DNA of 64,000 nt from Bos javanicus (lineage: Eukaryota > Chordata > Mammalia > Artiodactyla > Bovidae). Each line of letters begins with the position of its first letter. Within the stretch, counting starts at the first letter, position 1. The stretch is from positions 744,001 through 808,000 of the forward strand of contig NW_026893638.1 in NCBI RefSeq assembly GCF_032452875.1. Reading direction: 5' to 3'. The notes beneath the pieces were generated by a model. It made no database searches. It was given only the letters and a program-made list of their open reading frames with translations, and was not told the DNA's origin. Positions 1 to 12,600 of this stretch are shown piece after piece. Made by a program: the position numbers and the translations under genes.

Positions 1-973
1 ACTGATCACGTTTCTCTCATGCACTGATCACGTGGCTGTCATGCACTGATCACGTGGATATCATGCACTGATCACGTGGCTGATCACACACGTATCACAT
101 GACTGATCATGCACTGATCACGTGACTATCATGCACTGATCACGTGGCTATCATGCACTGATCATGTGGCTGATCAGGCAATGATCACGTAGCTACCATG
201 TACTGGTCACGTGAACTGATCATGCACTGATCACGTAATTGATCATGCACTGATCATGTGGCTGATCATGCACTGATCACGTGGCTGATCATACACTGAT
301 CATATAACTGATCATGCACTGATCACGTGACTGATCATGCACTGATCACGTGGCTATCATGCACTGATCACTTGGCTGGACATACACTGATCACGTGCCA
401 GGTCATGCACTGATCACGTGGCTGATCATGCACTGATCACGTGACTGATCATGCACTGATCTCGTGTCTGATCATGCACTGGTCACGCGGCTATCATGCA
501 CTGCTCACGTGGCTGATCATGCCATGATCCCCCAGCTACCATGTACTGGTCACATGACTGATCATGCACTGATCACGTGACTGATCATGCAGTGATCACG
601 TGGCTATCATGAACTACTCACGTGGCTGATCATGCAATGATCATGTAGCTACCATGTACAGGTCACGTGAATGATCATACACCCATCAGGTGACTGATCA
701 TGCACTGATCACGTGGCTATCATGCACTGATCACGAGACTGATCATGCACTGTTCACGTCTATATCATGCACTGATCACATGACTGCCCGCACTGATCAC
801 GTGGATGATCATACACTAATCTTGTGACAGATCATGCACTGATCACGTGGCTGATCATGCACTGATACCGTGACTGAGCATGGACTGATCACATGACTAT
901 CATGTAGTGATCACGTGACTTAATGGCGCTGATCATGTGACTGATCATGCGCTGATCATGTTTGCTATCATAC
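1..973 (+). repeat. Partial HOR at left edge of window
   Basis: This 973-bp stretch holds only 22/23-bp units. It starts in the middle of a higher-order repeat, since the first landmarks are CACACACGTATCACATG-type and CAGGCAATGATCACG. It runs in normal order through CACATAACTG, CACTTGGCTG, a GCCATGATCCCCCAG variant, ATGTACAGGTCACG, ACACCCATCAGG, CACTAATCTTGTG and the TGATACCGTG leader. It shares rare variants (CACGTGAACTG at 208, GTGCCAGGTCATGC at 395, GATCCCCCAG at 526) with 39.58-40.54 kb. Confidence 0.9.
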
Positions 974-1224
974 ACTGATCATGTGCCTCTGGAGGCAATA
1001 AACAAAGAGCTGAGTAGGCACAAATCAAACAGTCAGCAGGCAATAATCATGGAACACAGGTGTGAGGAATCATGCTGCTCAGCTGGCAATAATCAAGCAG
1101 CTGAGCAGGCAGGAATTACGCAGCACAGCTGGCAATTGTCAAGCAGATGACAGGCAGGAATCGTGCAGCTCAGCTGGCAATTGTCAAGCAGATGAGCAGA
1201 CAGTAATCACGCAGCTCAGCAGGC
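974..1224 (+). repeat. Diverged 23-bp block, copy 1 (251 bp)
   Basis: Eleven 22/23-bp units of the diverged branch. It carries GCACAAATC and GGAACACAGG, a combination shared only with copy 13 at 20119. A reading frame from a TTG at 962 ends at TGA just before CAGGCAGGAA. I regard this frame as incidental. The spacer to the next block is a nearly complete HOR (start-to-start 2,016 bp) of 22/23-bp units whose second half, from about 2,280, is largely plain units. Confidence 0.92.
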
Positions 1225-2989
1225 CCAGATCACGTGACTGAGCATGCACTGTTCACGTGGCTGATCATACACTGATCACGTGATGATCATGTACTGATCA
1301 CTTGGATATCATGCACTGATCACGTGGCTGATCATACACTGTTCACGTGTCTGACCATGCACTGATCACGTGGCTGATCATACACTGCTCACGTAACTGA
1401 TCATGCACTGATCACGTGGCTATCATGCACTGATCACGTGGCTGAACATGCACTGTTCACGTGGCTGATCACACACCTGTCACGTGACATATCATGCACT
1501 GATCACGTGGCACTCATGCACTGATCACGTGGCTGATCATACTCTGCTCACGTAACTCATGCACACATCACGTGGCTATCATGCACTGCTCACGTGGCTC
1601 GTCATGGAATGATCACGTAGCAACCATATACTGGTCACGTGACTGATCATGCAAAGATCACGTAAATGATCATGCACTGTTCACGTGACTGATCATGTAC
1701 TGATCACGTGACTGATCATGCACTGACCACGTGGCTATCATGCTCTGCTCACGTGGCTGATCATGCAACGATCACGTAGCAACCATGTACTGGTCACGTG
1801 ACTGATCATGCACTGATCACGTAATTGATCCTGCACTGATCACGTGGCTCATCATGCACTGATCACGTGGCTGATCACACATGTATCACGTGACTGATCA
1901 TGCACTGATCCCATGGCTCTCATGCACTGATCACGTGGCTGTCATGCACTGATCAAGTGGATATCATGCACTGATCATGTGGCAGATCACACACGTATCA
2001 CATGATTGATCATGCACTGATCACGTGGCTATCATGCACTGATCACGTGGCTATCATGCACTGATCACGTGGCTGATCAGGCAATGATCACGTAGCTACC
2101 ATGTACTGGTCACGTGACTGATCATGCACTGAGCACGTAATTGATCATGCACTGATCATGTGGCTGATCATGCACTGATCACGTGGCTGATCATACACTG
2201 ATCACATAACTGATCATGCACTGATCACGTGACTGATCATGCACTGATCACGTGGCTATCATGCACTGATCACTTGGCTGATCATGCACTGATCACGTGC
2301 CTGATCATGCACTGATCACGTGGCTGATCATGCACTGATCACGTGACTGATCATGCACTGATCACGTGACTGATCATGCACTGATCACGTGGCTATCATG
2401 CACTGATCACGTGGCTGATCATGCCATGATCACGCAGCTACCATGCACTGGTCACATGACTGATCATGCACTGATCACGTGACTGATCATGCACTGATCA
2501 CGTGGCTATCATGCACTACTCACGTGGCTGATCATGCAATGATCATGTAGCTACCATGTACAGGTCACGTGAATGATCATGCACTGATCACGTGACTGAT
2601 CATGCACTGATCACGTGGCTATCATGCACTGATCACGTGGCTGATCACACATGATCACGTGACTGATCATGCACTGATCACGTGGCTATCATGCACTGAT
2701 CACGTGGCTGATCATGCACTGATCACGTGGCTATCATGCACTGATCACGTGACTGATCATGCACTGATCACGTCTATATCATGCACTGATCACATGACTG
2801 CCCATGCACTGATCACGTGGATGATCATACACTGATCTTGTGACAGATCATGCACTGATCACGTGGCTGATCATGCACTGATACCGTGACTGAGCATGGA
2901 CTGATCACATGACTATCATGTAGTGATCACGTGACTTAATGGCGCTGATCATGTGACTGATCATGCGCTGATCATGTTTGCTATCATAC

Positions 2990-3195
2990 ACTGATCATGT
3001 GCCTCTGGAGGCAATAAACAAAGAGCTGAGTAGGCACGAATCAAACAGTCAGCAGGCAATAATCATGGAACTCAGGTGTGAGGAATCATGCTGCTCAGCT
3101 GGCAATAATCAAGCAGCTGAGCAGGCAGGAATCGTGCAGCTCAGCTGGCAATTGTCAAGCAGATGAGCAGACAGTAATCACGCAGCTCAGCAGGC
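2990..3195 (+). repeat. Diverged block, copy 2 (short form, 206 bp)
   Basis: This copy lacks exactly 45 bp (one 22-bp plus one 23-bp unit), so GGCAGGAATCGTGCAGC directly follows CAGCTGAGCA. It is the first of six short copies in the window. The spacer to copy 3 is truncated (start-to-start 1,021 bp): mostly plain units to about 3,540, then the GCCATGATCACGCAG to leader part of the HOR. Confidence 0.92.
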
Positions 3196-4010
3196 CCAGA
3201 TCACGTGACTGAGCATGCACTGTTCACGTGGCTGATCATGCACTGATCACGTGATGATCATGCACTGATCACGTGGATATCATGCACTGATCACGTGGCT
3301 GATCATGCACTGATCACGTGTCTGACCATGCACTGATCACGTGGCTGATCATACACTGATCACGTAACTGATCATGCACTGATCACGTGGCTATCATGCA
3401 CTGATCACGTGGCTGATCATGCACTGATCACGTGGCTGATCACACACTGTCACGTGACATATCATGCACTGATCACGTGACTGATCATGCACTGATCACG
3501 TGTCTGATCATGCACTGATCACGTGGCTATCATGCACTGCTCACGTGGCTGATCATGCCATGATCACGCAGCTACCATGTACTGGTCACATGACTGATCA
3601 TGCACTGATCACGTGACTGATCATGCACTGATCACGTGGCTATCATGCACTACTCACGTGGCTGATCATGCAATGATCATGTAGCTACCATGTACAGGTC
3701 ACGTGAATGATCATACACCCATCAGGTGACTGATCATGCACTGATCACGTGGCTATCATGCACTGATCATGGACTGATCATGCACTGATCACGTCTATAT
3801 CATGCACTGATCACATGACTGCCCATGCACTGATCACGTGGATGATCATACACTAATCTTGTGACAGATCATGCACTGATCACGTGGCTGATCATGCACT
3901 GATACCGTGACTGAGCATGGACTGATCACATGACTATCATGTAGTGATCACGTGACTTAATGGCGCTGATCATGTGACTGATCATGCGCTGATCATGTTT
4001 GCTATCATAC

Positions 4011-4261
4011 ACTGATCATGTGCCTCTGGAGGCAATAAACAAAGAGCTGAGTAGGCACATATCAAACAGTCAGCAGGCAATAATCATGGAACTCAGGTGT
4101 GAGGAATCATGCTGCTCAGCTGGCAATAATCAAGCAGCTGAGCAGGCAGGAATTACGCAGCACAGCTGGCAATTGTCAAGCAGATGACAGGCAGGAATCG
4201 TGCAGCTCAGCTGGCAATTGTCAAGCAGATGAGCAGACAGTAATCACGCAGCTCAGCAGGC
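4011..4261 (+). repeat. Diverged block, copy 3 (251 bp)
   Basis: Full-length block with GCACATATC in the third unit. Only copies 3, 4 and 5, which are neighbours, share this variant, so they derive from a local amplification. Start-to-start distance to copy 4 is only 591 bp, and the spacer there holds only the first HOR landmarks before jumping to a leader. Confidence 0.92.
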
Positions 4262-4601
4262 CCAGATCACGTGACTGAGCATGCACTGTTCACGTGGCTG
4301 ATCATACACTGATCACGTGATGATCATGCACTGATCACGTGGATATCATGCACTGATCACGTGGCTGATCATACACTGTTCACGTGTCTGACCATGCACT
4401 GATCACGTGGCTGATCATACACTGCTCACGTAACTGATCATGCACTGATCACGTGGCTATCATGCACTGATCACGTGGCTGATCATGCACTGATCACGTG
4501 ACTGATCATGCACTGATCACGTGACTATCATGCACTGATCACGTGACTTAATGGCACTGATCATGTGACTGATCATGCACTGATCATGTTTGCTATCATG
4601 C

Positions 4602-4852
4602 ACTGATCATGTGCCTCTGGAGGCAATAAACAAAGAGCTGAGTAGGCACATATCAAACAGTCAGCAGGCAATAATCATGGAACACAGGTGTGAGGAATCA
4701 TGCTGCTCAGCTGGCAATAATCAAGCAGCTGATCAGGCAGGAATTACGCAGCACAGCTGGCAATTGTCAAGCAGATGACAGGCAGGAATCGTGCAGCTCA
4801 GCTGGCAATTGTCAAGCAGATGAGCAGACAGTAATCACGCAGCTCATCATGC
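4602..4852 (+). repeat. Diverged block, copy 4 (hybrid ends)
   Basis: Full length with GCACATATC, GGAACACAGG and a private CAGCTGATCAGG. Both ends look blended with the plain unit. The leader reads TTAATGGCACTGATCATG instead of TTAATGGCGCTG, and the last unit ends CAGCTCATCATGC instead of CAGCTCAGCAGGC. Plain units follow to about 5,060. Spacing to copy 5 is 705 bp. Confidence 0.9.
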
Positions 4853-5306
4853 CCTGATCACGTGACTGATCATGCACTGATCACGTGGCTGATCATGCAC
4901 TGATCACGTGACTGATCATGCACTGATCACGTGGCTATCATGCACTGATCACGTGGCTGATCATGCACTGATCACGTGTCTGACCATGCACTGATCACGT
5001 GGCTGATCATACACTGATCACGTAACTGATCATGCACTGATCACGTGGCTATCATGCACTGATCATGGACTGATCATGCACTGATCACGTCTATATCATG
5101 CACTGATCACATGACTGCCCATGCACTGATCACGTGGATGATCATACACTAATCTTGTGACAGATCATGCACTGATCACGTGGCTGATCATGCACTGATA
5201 CCGTGACTGAGCATGGACTGATCACATGACTATCATGTAGTGATCACGTGACTTAATGGCGCTGATCATGTGACTGATCATGCGCTGATCATGTTTGCTA
5301 TCATAC

Positions 5307-5557
5307 ACTGATCATGTGCCTCTGGAGGCAATAAACAAAGAGCTGAGTAGGCACATATCAAACAGTCAGCAGGCAATAATCATGGAACTCAGGTGTGAGG
5401 AATCATGCTGCTCAGCTGGCAATAATCAAGCAGCTGAGCAGGCAGGAATTACGCAGCACAGCTGGCAATTGTCAAGCAGATGACAGGCAGGAATCGTGCA
5501 GCTCAGCTGGCAATTGTCAAGCAGATGAGCAGACAGTAATCACGCAGCTCAGCAGGC
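5307..5557 (+). repeat. Diverged block, copy 5 (251 bp)
   Basis: Full-length block with the GCACATATC variant of copies 3 and 4, but with the standard leader. It opens the regular HOR domain: the next block starts 1,925 bp later and the spacer carries all landmarks in standard order. Confidence 0.92.
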
Positions 5558-7231
5558 CCAGATCACGTGACTGAGCATGCACTGTTCACGTGGCTGATCA
5601 TACACTGATCACGTGATGATCATGCACTGATCACTTGGATATCATGCACTGATCACGTGGCTGATCATACACTGTTCACGTGTCTGACCATGCACTGATC
5701 ACGTGGCTGATCATACACTGCTCACGTAACTGATCATGCACTGATCACGTGGCTATCATGCACTGATCACGTGGCTGAACATGCACTGTTCACGTGGCTG
5801 ATCACACACCTGTCACGTGACATATCATGCACTGATCACGTGGCACTCATGCACTGATCACGTGGCTGATCATACTCTGCTCACGTAACTCATGCACACA
5901 TCACGTGGCTATCATGCACTGCTCACGTGGCTCGTCATGGAATGATTACGTAGCAACCATATACTGGTCACGTGACTGATCATGCAAAGATCACGTAAAT
6001 GATCATGCACTGTTCACGTGACTGATCATGTACTGATCACGTGTCTGATCATGCACTGATCACGTGGCTATCATGCTCTGCTCACGTGGCTGATCATGCA
6101 ACGTTCACGTAGCAACCATTTACTGGTCACGTGACTGATCATGCACTGATCACGTAATTGATCCTGCACTGATCACGTGGCTCATCATGCACTGATCACG
6201 TGGCTGATCACACATGTATCACGTGACTGATCATGCACTGATCACGTGGCTCTCATGCACTGATCACGTGGCTGTCATGCACTGATCACGTGGATATCAT
6301 GCACTGATCACGTGGCTGATCACACACGTATCACATGACTGATCATGCACTGATCACGTGGCTATCATGCACTGATCACGTGGCTATCATGCACTGATCA
6401 CGTGGCTGATCATGCAACGTTCACGTAGCTACCATGTACTGGTCACGTGACTGATCATGCACTGATCACGTAATTGATCATGCACTGATCATGTGGCTGA
6501 TCATGCACTGATCACGTGGCTGATCATGCACTGATCACATAACTGATCATGCACTGATCACGTGGCTGATCATGCACTGATCACGTGGCTATCATGCACT
6601 GATCACTTGGCTGACATGCACTGATCACGTGCCTGATCATGCACTGATCACGTGGCTGATCATGCACTGATCACGTGACTGATCATGCACTGATCACGTG
6701 ACTGATCATGCACTGATCACGTGATGATCATGCACTGATCACGTGGCTATCATGCACTGCTCACGTGGCTGATCATGCCATGATCACGCAGCTACCATGT
6801 ACTGGTCACATGACTGATCATGCACTGATCACGTGACTGATCATGCACTGATCACGTGGCTATCATGAACTACTCACGTGGCTGATCATGCAATGATCAT
6901 GTAGCTACCATGTACAGGTCACGTGAATGACCATACACCCATCAGGTGACTGATCATGCACTGATCACGTGGCTATCATGCACTGATCACGGAACTGATC
7001 ATGCACTGTTCACGTCTATATCATGCACTGATCACATGACTGCCCATGCACTGATCACGTGGATGATCATACACTAATCTTGTGACAGATCATGCACTGA
7101 TCACGTGGCTGATCATGCACTGATACCGTGACTGAGCATGGACTGATCACATGACTATCATGTAGTGATCACGTGACTTAATGGCGCTGATCATGTGACT
7201 GATCATGCGCTGATCATGTTTGCTATCATAC

Positions 7232-7482
7232 ACTGATCATGTGCCTCTGGAGGCAATAAACAAAGAGCTGAGTAGGCACGAATCAAACAGTCAGCAGGCA
7301 ATAATCATGGAACTCAGGTGTGAGGAATCATGCTGCTCAGCTGGCAATAATCAAGCAGCTGAGCAGGCAGGAATTACGCAGCACAGCTGGCAATTGTCAA
7401 GCAGATGACAGGCAGGAATCGTGCAGCTCAGCTGGCAATTGTCAAGCAGATGAGCAGACAGTAATCACGCAGCTCAGCAGGC
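7232..7482 (+). repeat. Diverged block, copy 6 (251 bp, reference form)
   Basis: Reference form, identical at the frame-translated level to copies 7-12. Its units in order measure 23, 23, 22, 23, 23, 23, 23, 22, 23, 23 and 23 bp. CAGCTG (PvuII) occurs at 7338, 7356, 7384 and 7429, a cluster not found in the plain units. The following HOR is shortened to 1,268 bp: around 7.68-8.00 kb it turns into plain units and skips from the CATGGAATG region to the GCCATGATCACGCAG region. Confidence 0.93.
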
Positions 7483-8499
7483 CCAGATCACGTGACTGAG
7501 CATGCACTGTTCACGTGGCTGATCATACACTGATCACGTGATGATCATGCACTGATCACTTGGATATCATGCACTGATCACGTGGCTGATCATACACTGT
7601 TCACGTGTCTGACCATGCACTGATCACGTGGCTGATCATACACTGCTCACGTAACTGATCATGCACTGATCACGTGGCTATCATGCACTGATCACGTGGC
7701 TGATCATGCACTGATCACGTGGCTGATCATGCACTGATCACGTGACTGATCATGCACTGATCACGTGGCACTCATGCACTGATCACGTGGCTGATCATAC
7801 TCTGCTCACGTAACTCATGCACACATCACGTGGCTATCATGCACTGATCACGTGGCTGTCATGCATAGATCACGTAGCAACCATATACTGGTCACGTGAC
7901 TGATCATGCACTGATCACGTAAATGATCATGCACTGATCACGTGACTGATCATGCACTGATCACGTGACTGATCATGCACTGATCACGTGTCTGATCATG
8001 CACTGATCACGTGGCTATCATGCACTGCTCACGTGGCTGATCATGCCATGATCACGCAGCTACCATGTACTGGTCACATGACTGATCATGCACTGATCAC
8101 GTGACTGATCATGCACTGATCACGTGGCTATCATGCACTACTCACGTGGCTGATCATGCAATGATCATGTAGCTACCATGTACAGGTCACGTGAATTATC
8201 ATACACCCATCAGGTGACTGATCATGCACTGATCACGTGGCTATCATGCACTGATCACGAGACTGATCATGCACTGATCACGTCTATATCATGCACTGAT
8301 CACATGACTGCCCATGCACTGATCACGTGGATGATCATACACTAATCTTGTGACAGATCATGCACTGATCACGTGGCTGATCATGCACTGATACCGTGAC
8401 TGAGCATGGACTGATCACATGAGTATCATGTAGTGATCACGTGACTTAATGGCGCTGATCATGTGACTGATCATGCGCTGATCATGTTTGCTATCATAC

Positions 8500-8750
8500 A
8501 CTGATCATGTGCCTCTGGAGGCAATAAACAAAGAGCTGAGTAGGCACGAATCAAACAGTCAGCAGGCAATAATCATGGAACTCAGGTGTGAGGAATCATG
8601 CTGCTCAGCTGGCAATAATCAAGCAGCTGAGCAGGCAGGAATTACGCAGCACAGCTGGCAATTGTCAAGCAGATGACAGGCAGGAATCGTGCAGCTCAGC
8701 TGGCAATTGTCAAGCAGATGAGCAGACAGTAATCACGCAGCTCAGCAGGC
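8500..8750 (+). repeat. Diverged block, copy 7 (251 bp)
   Basis: Reference form. It is the start of a nearly complete HOR of 1,924 bp in which the usual landmarks from CACTTGGATATC to CACATAACTG are present. The stretch 9.84-10.20 kb has lost most variants and reads as plain units. Confidence 0.92.
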
Positions 8751-9837
8751 CCAGATCACGTGACTGAGCATGCACTGTTCACGTGGCTGATCATACACTG
8801 ATCACGTGATGATCATGTACTGATCACTTGGATATCATGCACTGATCACGTGGCTGATAATACACTGTTCACGTGTCTGACCATGCACTGATCACGTGGC
8901 TGATCATACACTGCTCACGTAACTGATCATGCACTGATCACGTGGCTATCATGCACTGATCACGTGGCTGAACATGCACTGTTCACGTGGCTGATCACAC
9001 ACCTGTCACGTGACATATCCTGCACTGATCACGTGGCACTCATGCACTGATCACGTGGCTGATCATACTCTGCTCACGTAACTCATGCACACATCACGTG
9101 GCTATCATGCACTGCTCACGTGGCTCGTCATGGAATGATCACGTAGCAACCATATACTGGTCACGTGACTGATCATGCAAAGATCACGTAAATGATCATG
9201 CACTGTTCACGTGACTGATCATGTACTGATCACGTGACTGATCATGCACTGATCACGTGGCTATCATGCTCTGCTCACGTGGCTGATCATGCAACGATCA
9301 CGTAGCAACCATGTACTGGTCACGTGACTGATCATGCACTGATCACGTAATTGATCCTGCACTGATCACGTGGCTCATCATGCACTGATCACGTGGCTGA
9401 TCACACATGTATCACGTGACTGATCATGCACTGATCCCGTGGCTCTCATGCACTGATCACGTGGCTGTCATGCACTGATCACGTGGATATCATGCACTGA
9501 TCACGTGGCTGATCACACACGTATCACATGACTGATCATGCACTGATCACGTGGCTATCATGCACTGATCACGTGGCTGATCATGCAATGATCACGTAGC
9601 TACCATGTACTGGTCACGTGACTGATCATGCACTGATCACGTAATTGATCATGCACTGATCATGGCTGATCATGCACTGATCACGTGGCTGATCATACAC
9701 TGATCACATAACTGATCATGCACTGATCACGTGACTGATCATGCACTGATCACGTGGCTATCATGCACTGATCACTTGGCTGGACATGCACTGATCACGT
9801 GCCTGGTCATGCACTGATCACGTGGCTGATCATGCAC

Positions 9838-10195
9838 TGATCACGTGACTGATCATGCACTGATCACGTGTCTGATCATGCACTGATCACGTGGCTGATC
9901 ATGCACTGATCACGTGACTCATGCACTCATCACGTGGCTATCATGCACTGATCACGTGGCTGATCATGCAATGATCACGTAGCTACCATGTACTGGTCAC
10001 GTGACTGATCATGCACTGATCACGTGACTGATCATGCACTGATCACGTGGCTGATCATGCACTGATCACGTGGCTGATCATGCACTGATCACGTGACTGA
10101 TCATGCACTGATCACGTGGCTATCATGCACTGATCACGTGGCTGATCATGCACTGATCACGTGGCTATCATGCACTGATCACGTGACTGATCATG
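9838..10195 (+). repeat. Plain-unit run inside a HOR
   Basis: A run of about 16 units close to the plain 22/23-bp sequence where sister HORs carry GCCATGATCACGCAG, CAGGTCACG and CACCCATCAGG landmarks. The HOR length (1,924 bp) is unchanged, so the landmarks were replaced without changing register. Confidence 0.8.
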
Positions 10196-10423
10196 CACTG
10201 TTCACGTCTATATCATGCACTGATCCCATGACTGCCCATGCACTGATCACGTGGATGATCATACACTAATCTTGTGACAGATCATGCACTGATCACGTGG
10301 CTGATCATGCACTGATACCGTGACTGAGCATGGACTGATCACATGACTATCATGTAGTGATCACGTGACTTAATGGCGCTGATCATGTGACTGATCATGC
10401 GCTGATCATGTTTGCTATCATAC

Positions 10424-10674
10424 ACTGATCATGTGCCTCTGGAGGCAATAAACAAAGAGCTGAGTAGGCACGAATCAAACAGTCAGCAGGCAATAATCAT
10501 GGAACTCAGGTGTGAGGAATCATGCTGCTCAGCTGGCAATAATCAAGCAGCTGAGCAGGCAGGAATTACGCAGCACAGCTGGCAATTGTCAAGCAGATGA
10601 CAGGCAGGAATCGTGCAGCTCAGCTGGCAATTGTCAAGCAGATGAGCAGACAGTAATCACGCAGCTCAGCAGGC
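10424..10674 (+). repeat. Diverged block, copy 8 (251 bp)
   Basis: Reference form. The HOR that follows is 1,926 bp with every landmark present. It shares ATATACTGGTAACGTG with the next two HORs. Confidence 0.92.
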
Positions 10675-12349
10675 CCAGATCACGTGACTGAGCATGCACT
10701 GTTCACGTGGCTGATCATACACTGATCACGTGATGATCATGCACTGATCACTTGGATATCATGCACTGATCACGTGGCTGATCATACACTGTTCACGTGT
10801 CTGACCATGCACTGATCACGTGGCTGATCATACACTGCTCACGTAACTGATCATGCACTGATCACGTGGCTATCATGCACTGATCACGTGGCTGAACATG
10901 CACTGTTCACGTGGCTGATCACACACCTGTCACGTGACATATCATGCACTGATCACGTGGCACTCATGCACTGATCACGTGGCTGATCATACTCTGCTCA
11001 CGTAACTCATGCACACATCACGTGGCTATCATGCACTGCTCACGTGGCTCGTCATGGAATGATTACGTAGCAACCATATACTGGTAACGTGACTGATCAT
11101 GCAAAGATCACGTAAATGATCATGCACTGTTCACGTGACTGATCATGTACTGATCACGTGACTGATCATGCACTGATCACGTGGCTATCATGCTCTGCTC
11201 ACGTGGCTGATCATGCAACGATCACGTAGCAACCATGTACTGGTCACGTGACTGATCATGCACTGATCACGTAATTGATCCTGCACTGATCACGTGGCTC
11301 ATCATGCACTGATCACGTGGCTGATCACACATGTATCACGTGACTGATCATGCACTGATCACGTGGCTCTCATGCACTGATCACGTGGCTGTCATGCACT
11401 GATCACGTGGATATCATGCACTGATCACGTGGCTGATCACACACGTATCACATGACTGATCATGCACTGATCACGTGGCTATCATGCACTGATCACGTGG
11501 CTATCATGCACTGATCACGTGGCTGATCAGGCAATGATCACGTAGCTACCATGTACTGGTCACGTGACTGATCATGCACTGATCACGTAATTGATCATGC
11601 ACTGATCATGTGGCTGATCATGCACTGATCACGTGGCTGATCATACACTGATCACATAACTGATCATGCACTGATCACGTGGCTGATCATGCACTGATCA
11701 CGTGGCTATCATGCACTGATCACTTGGCTGACATACACTGATCACGTGCCTGGTCATGCACTGATCACGTGGCTGATCATGCACTGATCACGTGACTGAT
11801 CATGCACTGATCACGTGTCTGATCATGCACTGATCACGTGTCTGATCATGCACTGATCACGTGGCTATCATGCACTGCTCACGTGGCTGATCATGCCATG
11901 ATCACGCAGCTACCATGTACTGGTCACATGACTGATCATGCACTGATCACGTGACTGATCATGCAGTGATCACGTGGCTATCATGAACTACTCACGTGGC
12001 TGATCATGCAATGATCATGTAGCTACCATGTACAGGTCACGTGAATGACCATACACCCATCAGGTGACTGATCATGCACTGATCACGTGGCTATCATGCA
12101 CTGATCACGGAACTGATCATGCACTGTTCACGTCTATATCATGCACTGATCACATGACTGCCCGTGCACTGATCACGTGGATGATCATACACTAATCTTG
12201 TGACAGATCATGCACTGATCACGTGGCTGATCATGCACTGATACCGTGACTGAGCATGGACTGATCACATGACTATCATGTAGTGATCACGTGACTTAAT
12301 GGCGCTGATCATGTGACTGATCATGCGCTGATCATGTTTGCTATCATAC

Positions 12350-12600
12350 ACTGATCATGTGCCTCTGGAGGCAATAAACAAAGAGCTGAGTAGGCACGAA
12401 TCAAACAGTCAGCAGGCAATAATCATGGAACTCAGGTGTGAGGAATCATGCTGCTCAGCTGGCAATAATCAAGCAGCTGAGCAGGCAGGAATTACGCAGC
12501 ACAGCTGGCAATTGTCAAGCAGATGACAGGCAGGAATCGTGCAGCTCAGCTGGCAATTGTCAAGCAGATGAGCAGACAGTAATCACGCAGCTCAGCAGGC
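12350..12600 (+). repeat. Diverged block, copy 9 (251 bp)
   Basis: Reference form. The following HOR is 1,925 bp and differs from its neighbours by scattered single bases, for example a plain GCTGATCATGCAATG in place of CAGGCAATG. Confidence 0.92.

Noticed and set aside
986..1030. AATAAA inside the block (GGCAATAAACAAAG) as a polyadenylation signal.
   Set aside because: There is no upstream exon or reliable downstream GT-rich element. It is one position of a diverged repeat unit.
7232..7482. The 251-bp block as an inserted transposon or SINE.
   Set aside because: It has no terminal repeats, A-tail or target-site duplication, and it divides exactly into 22/23-bp units related to the surrounding satellite.
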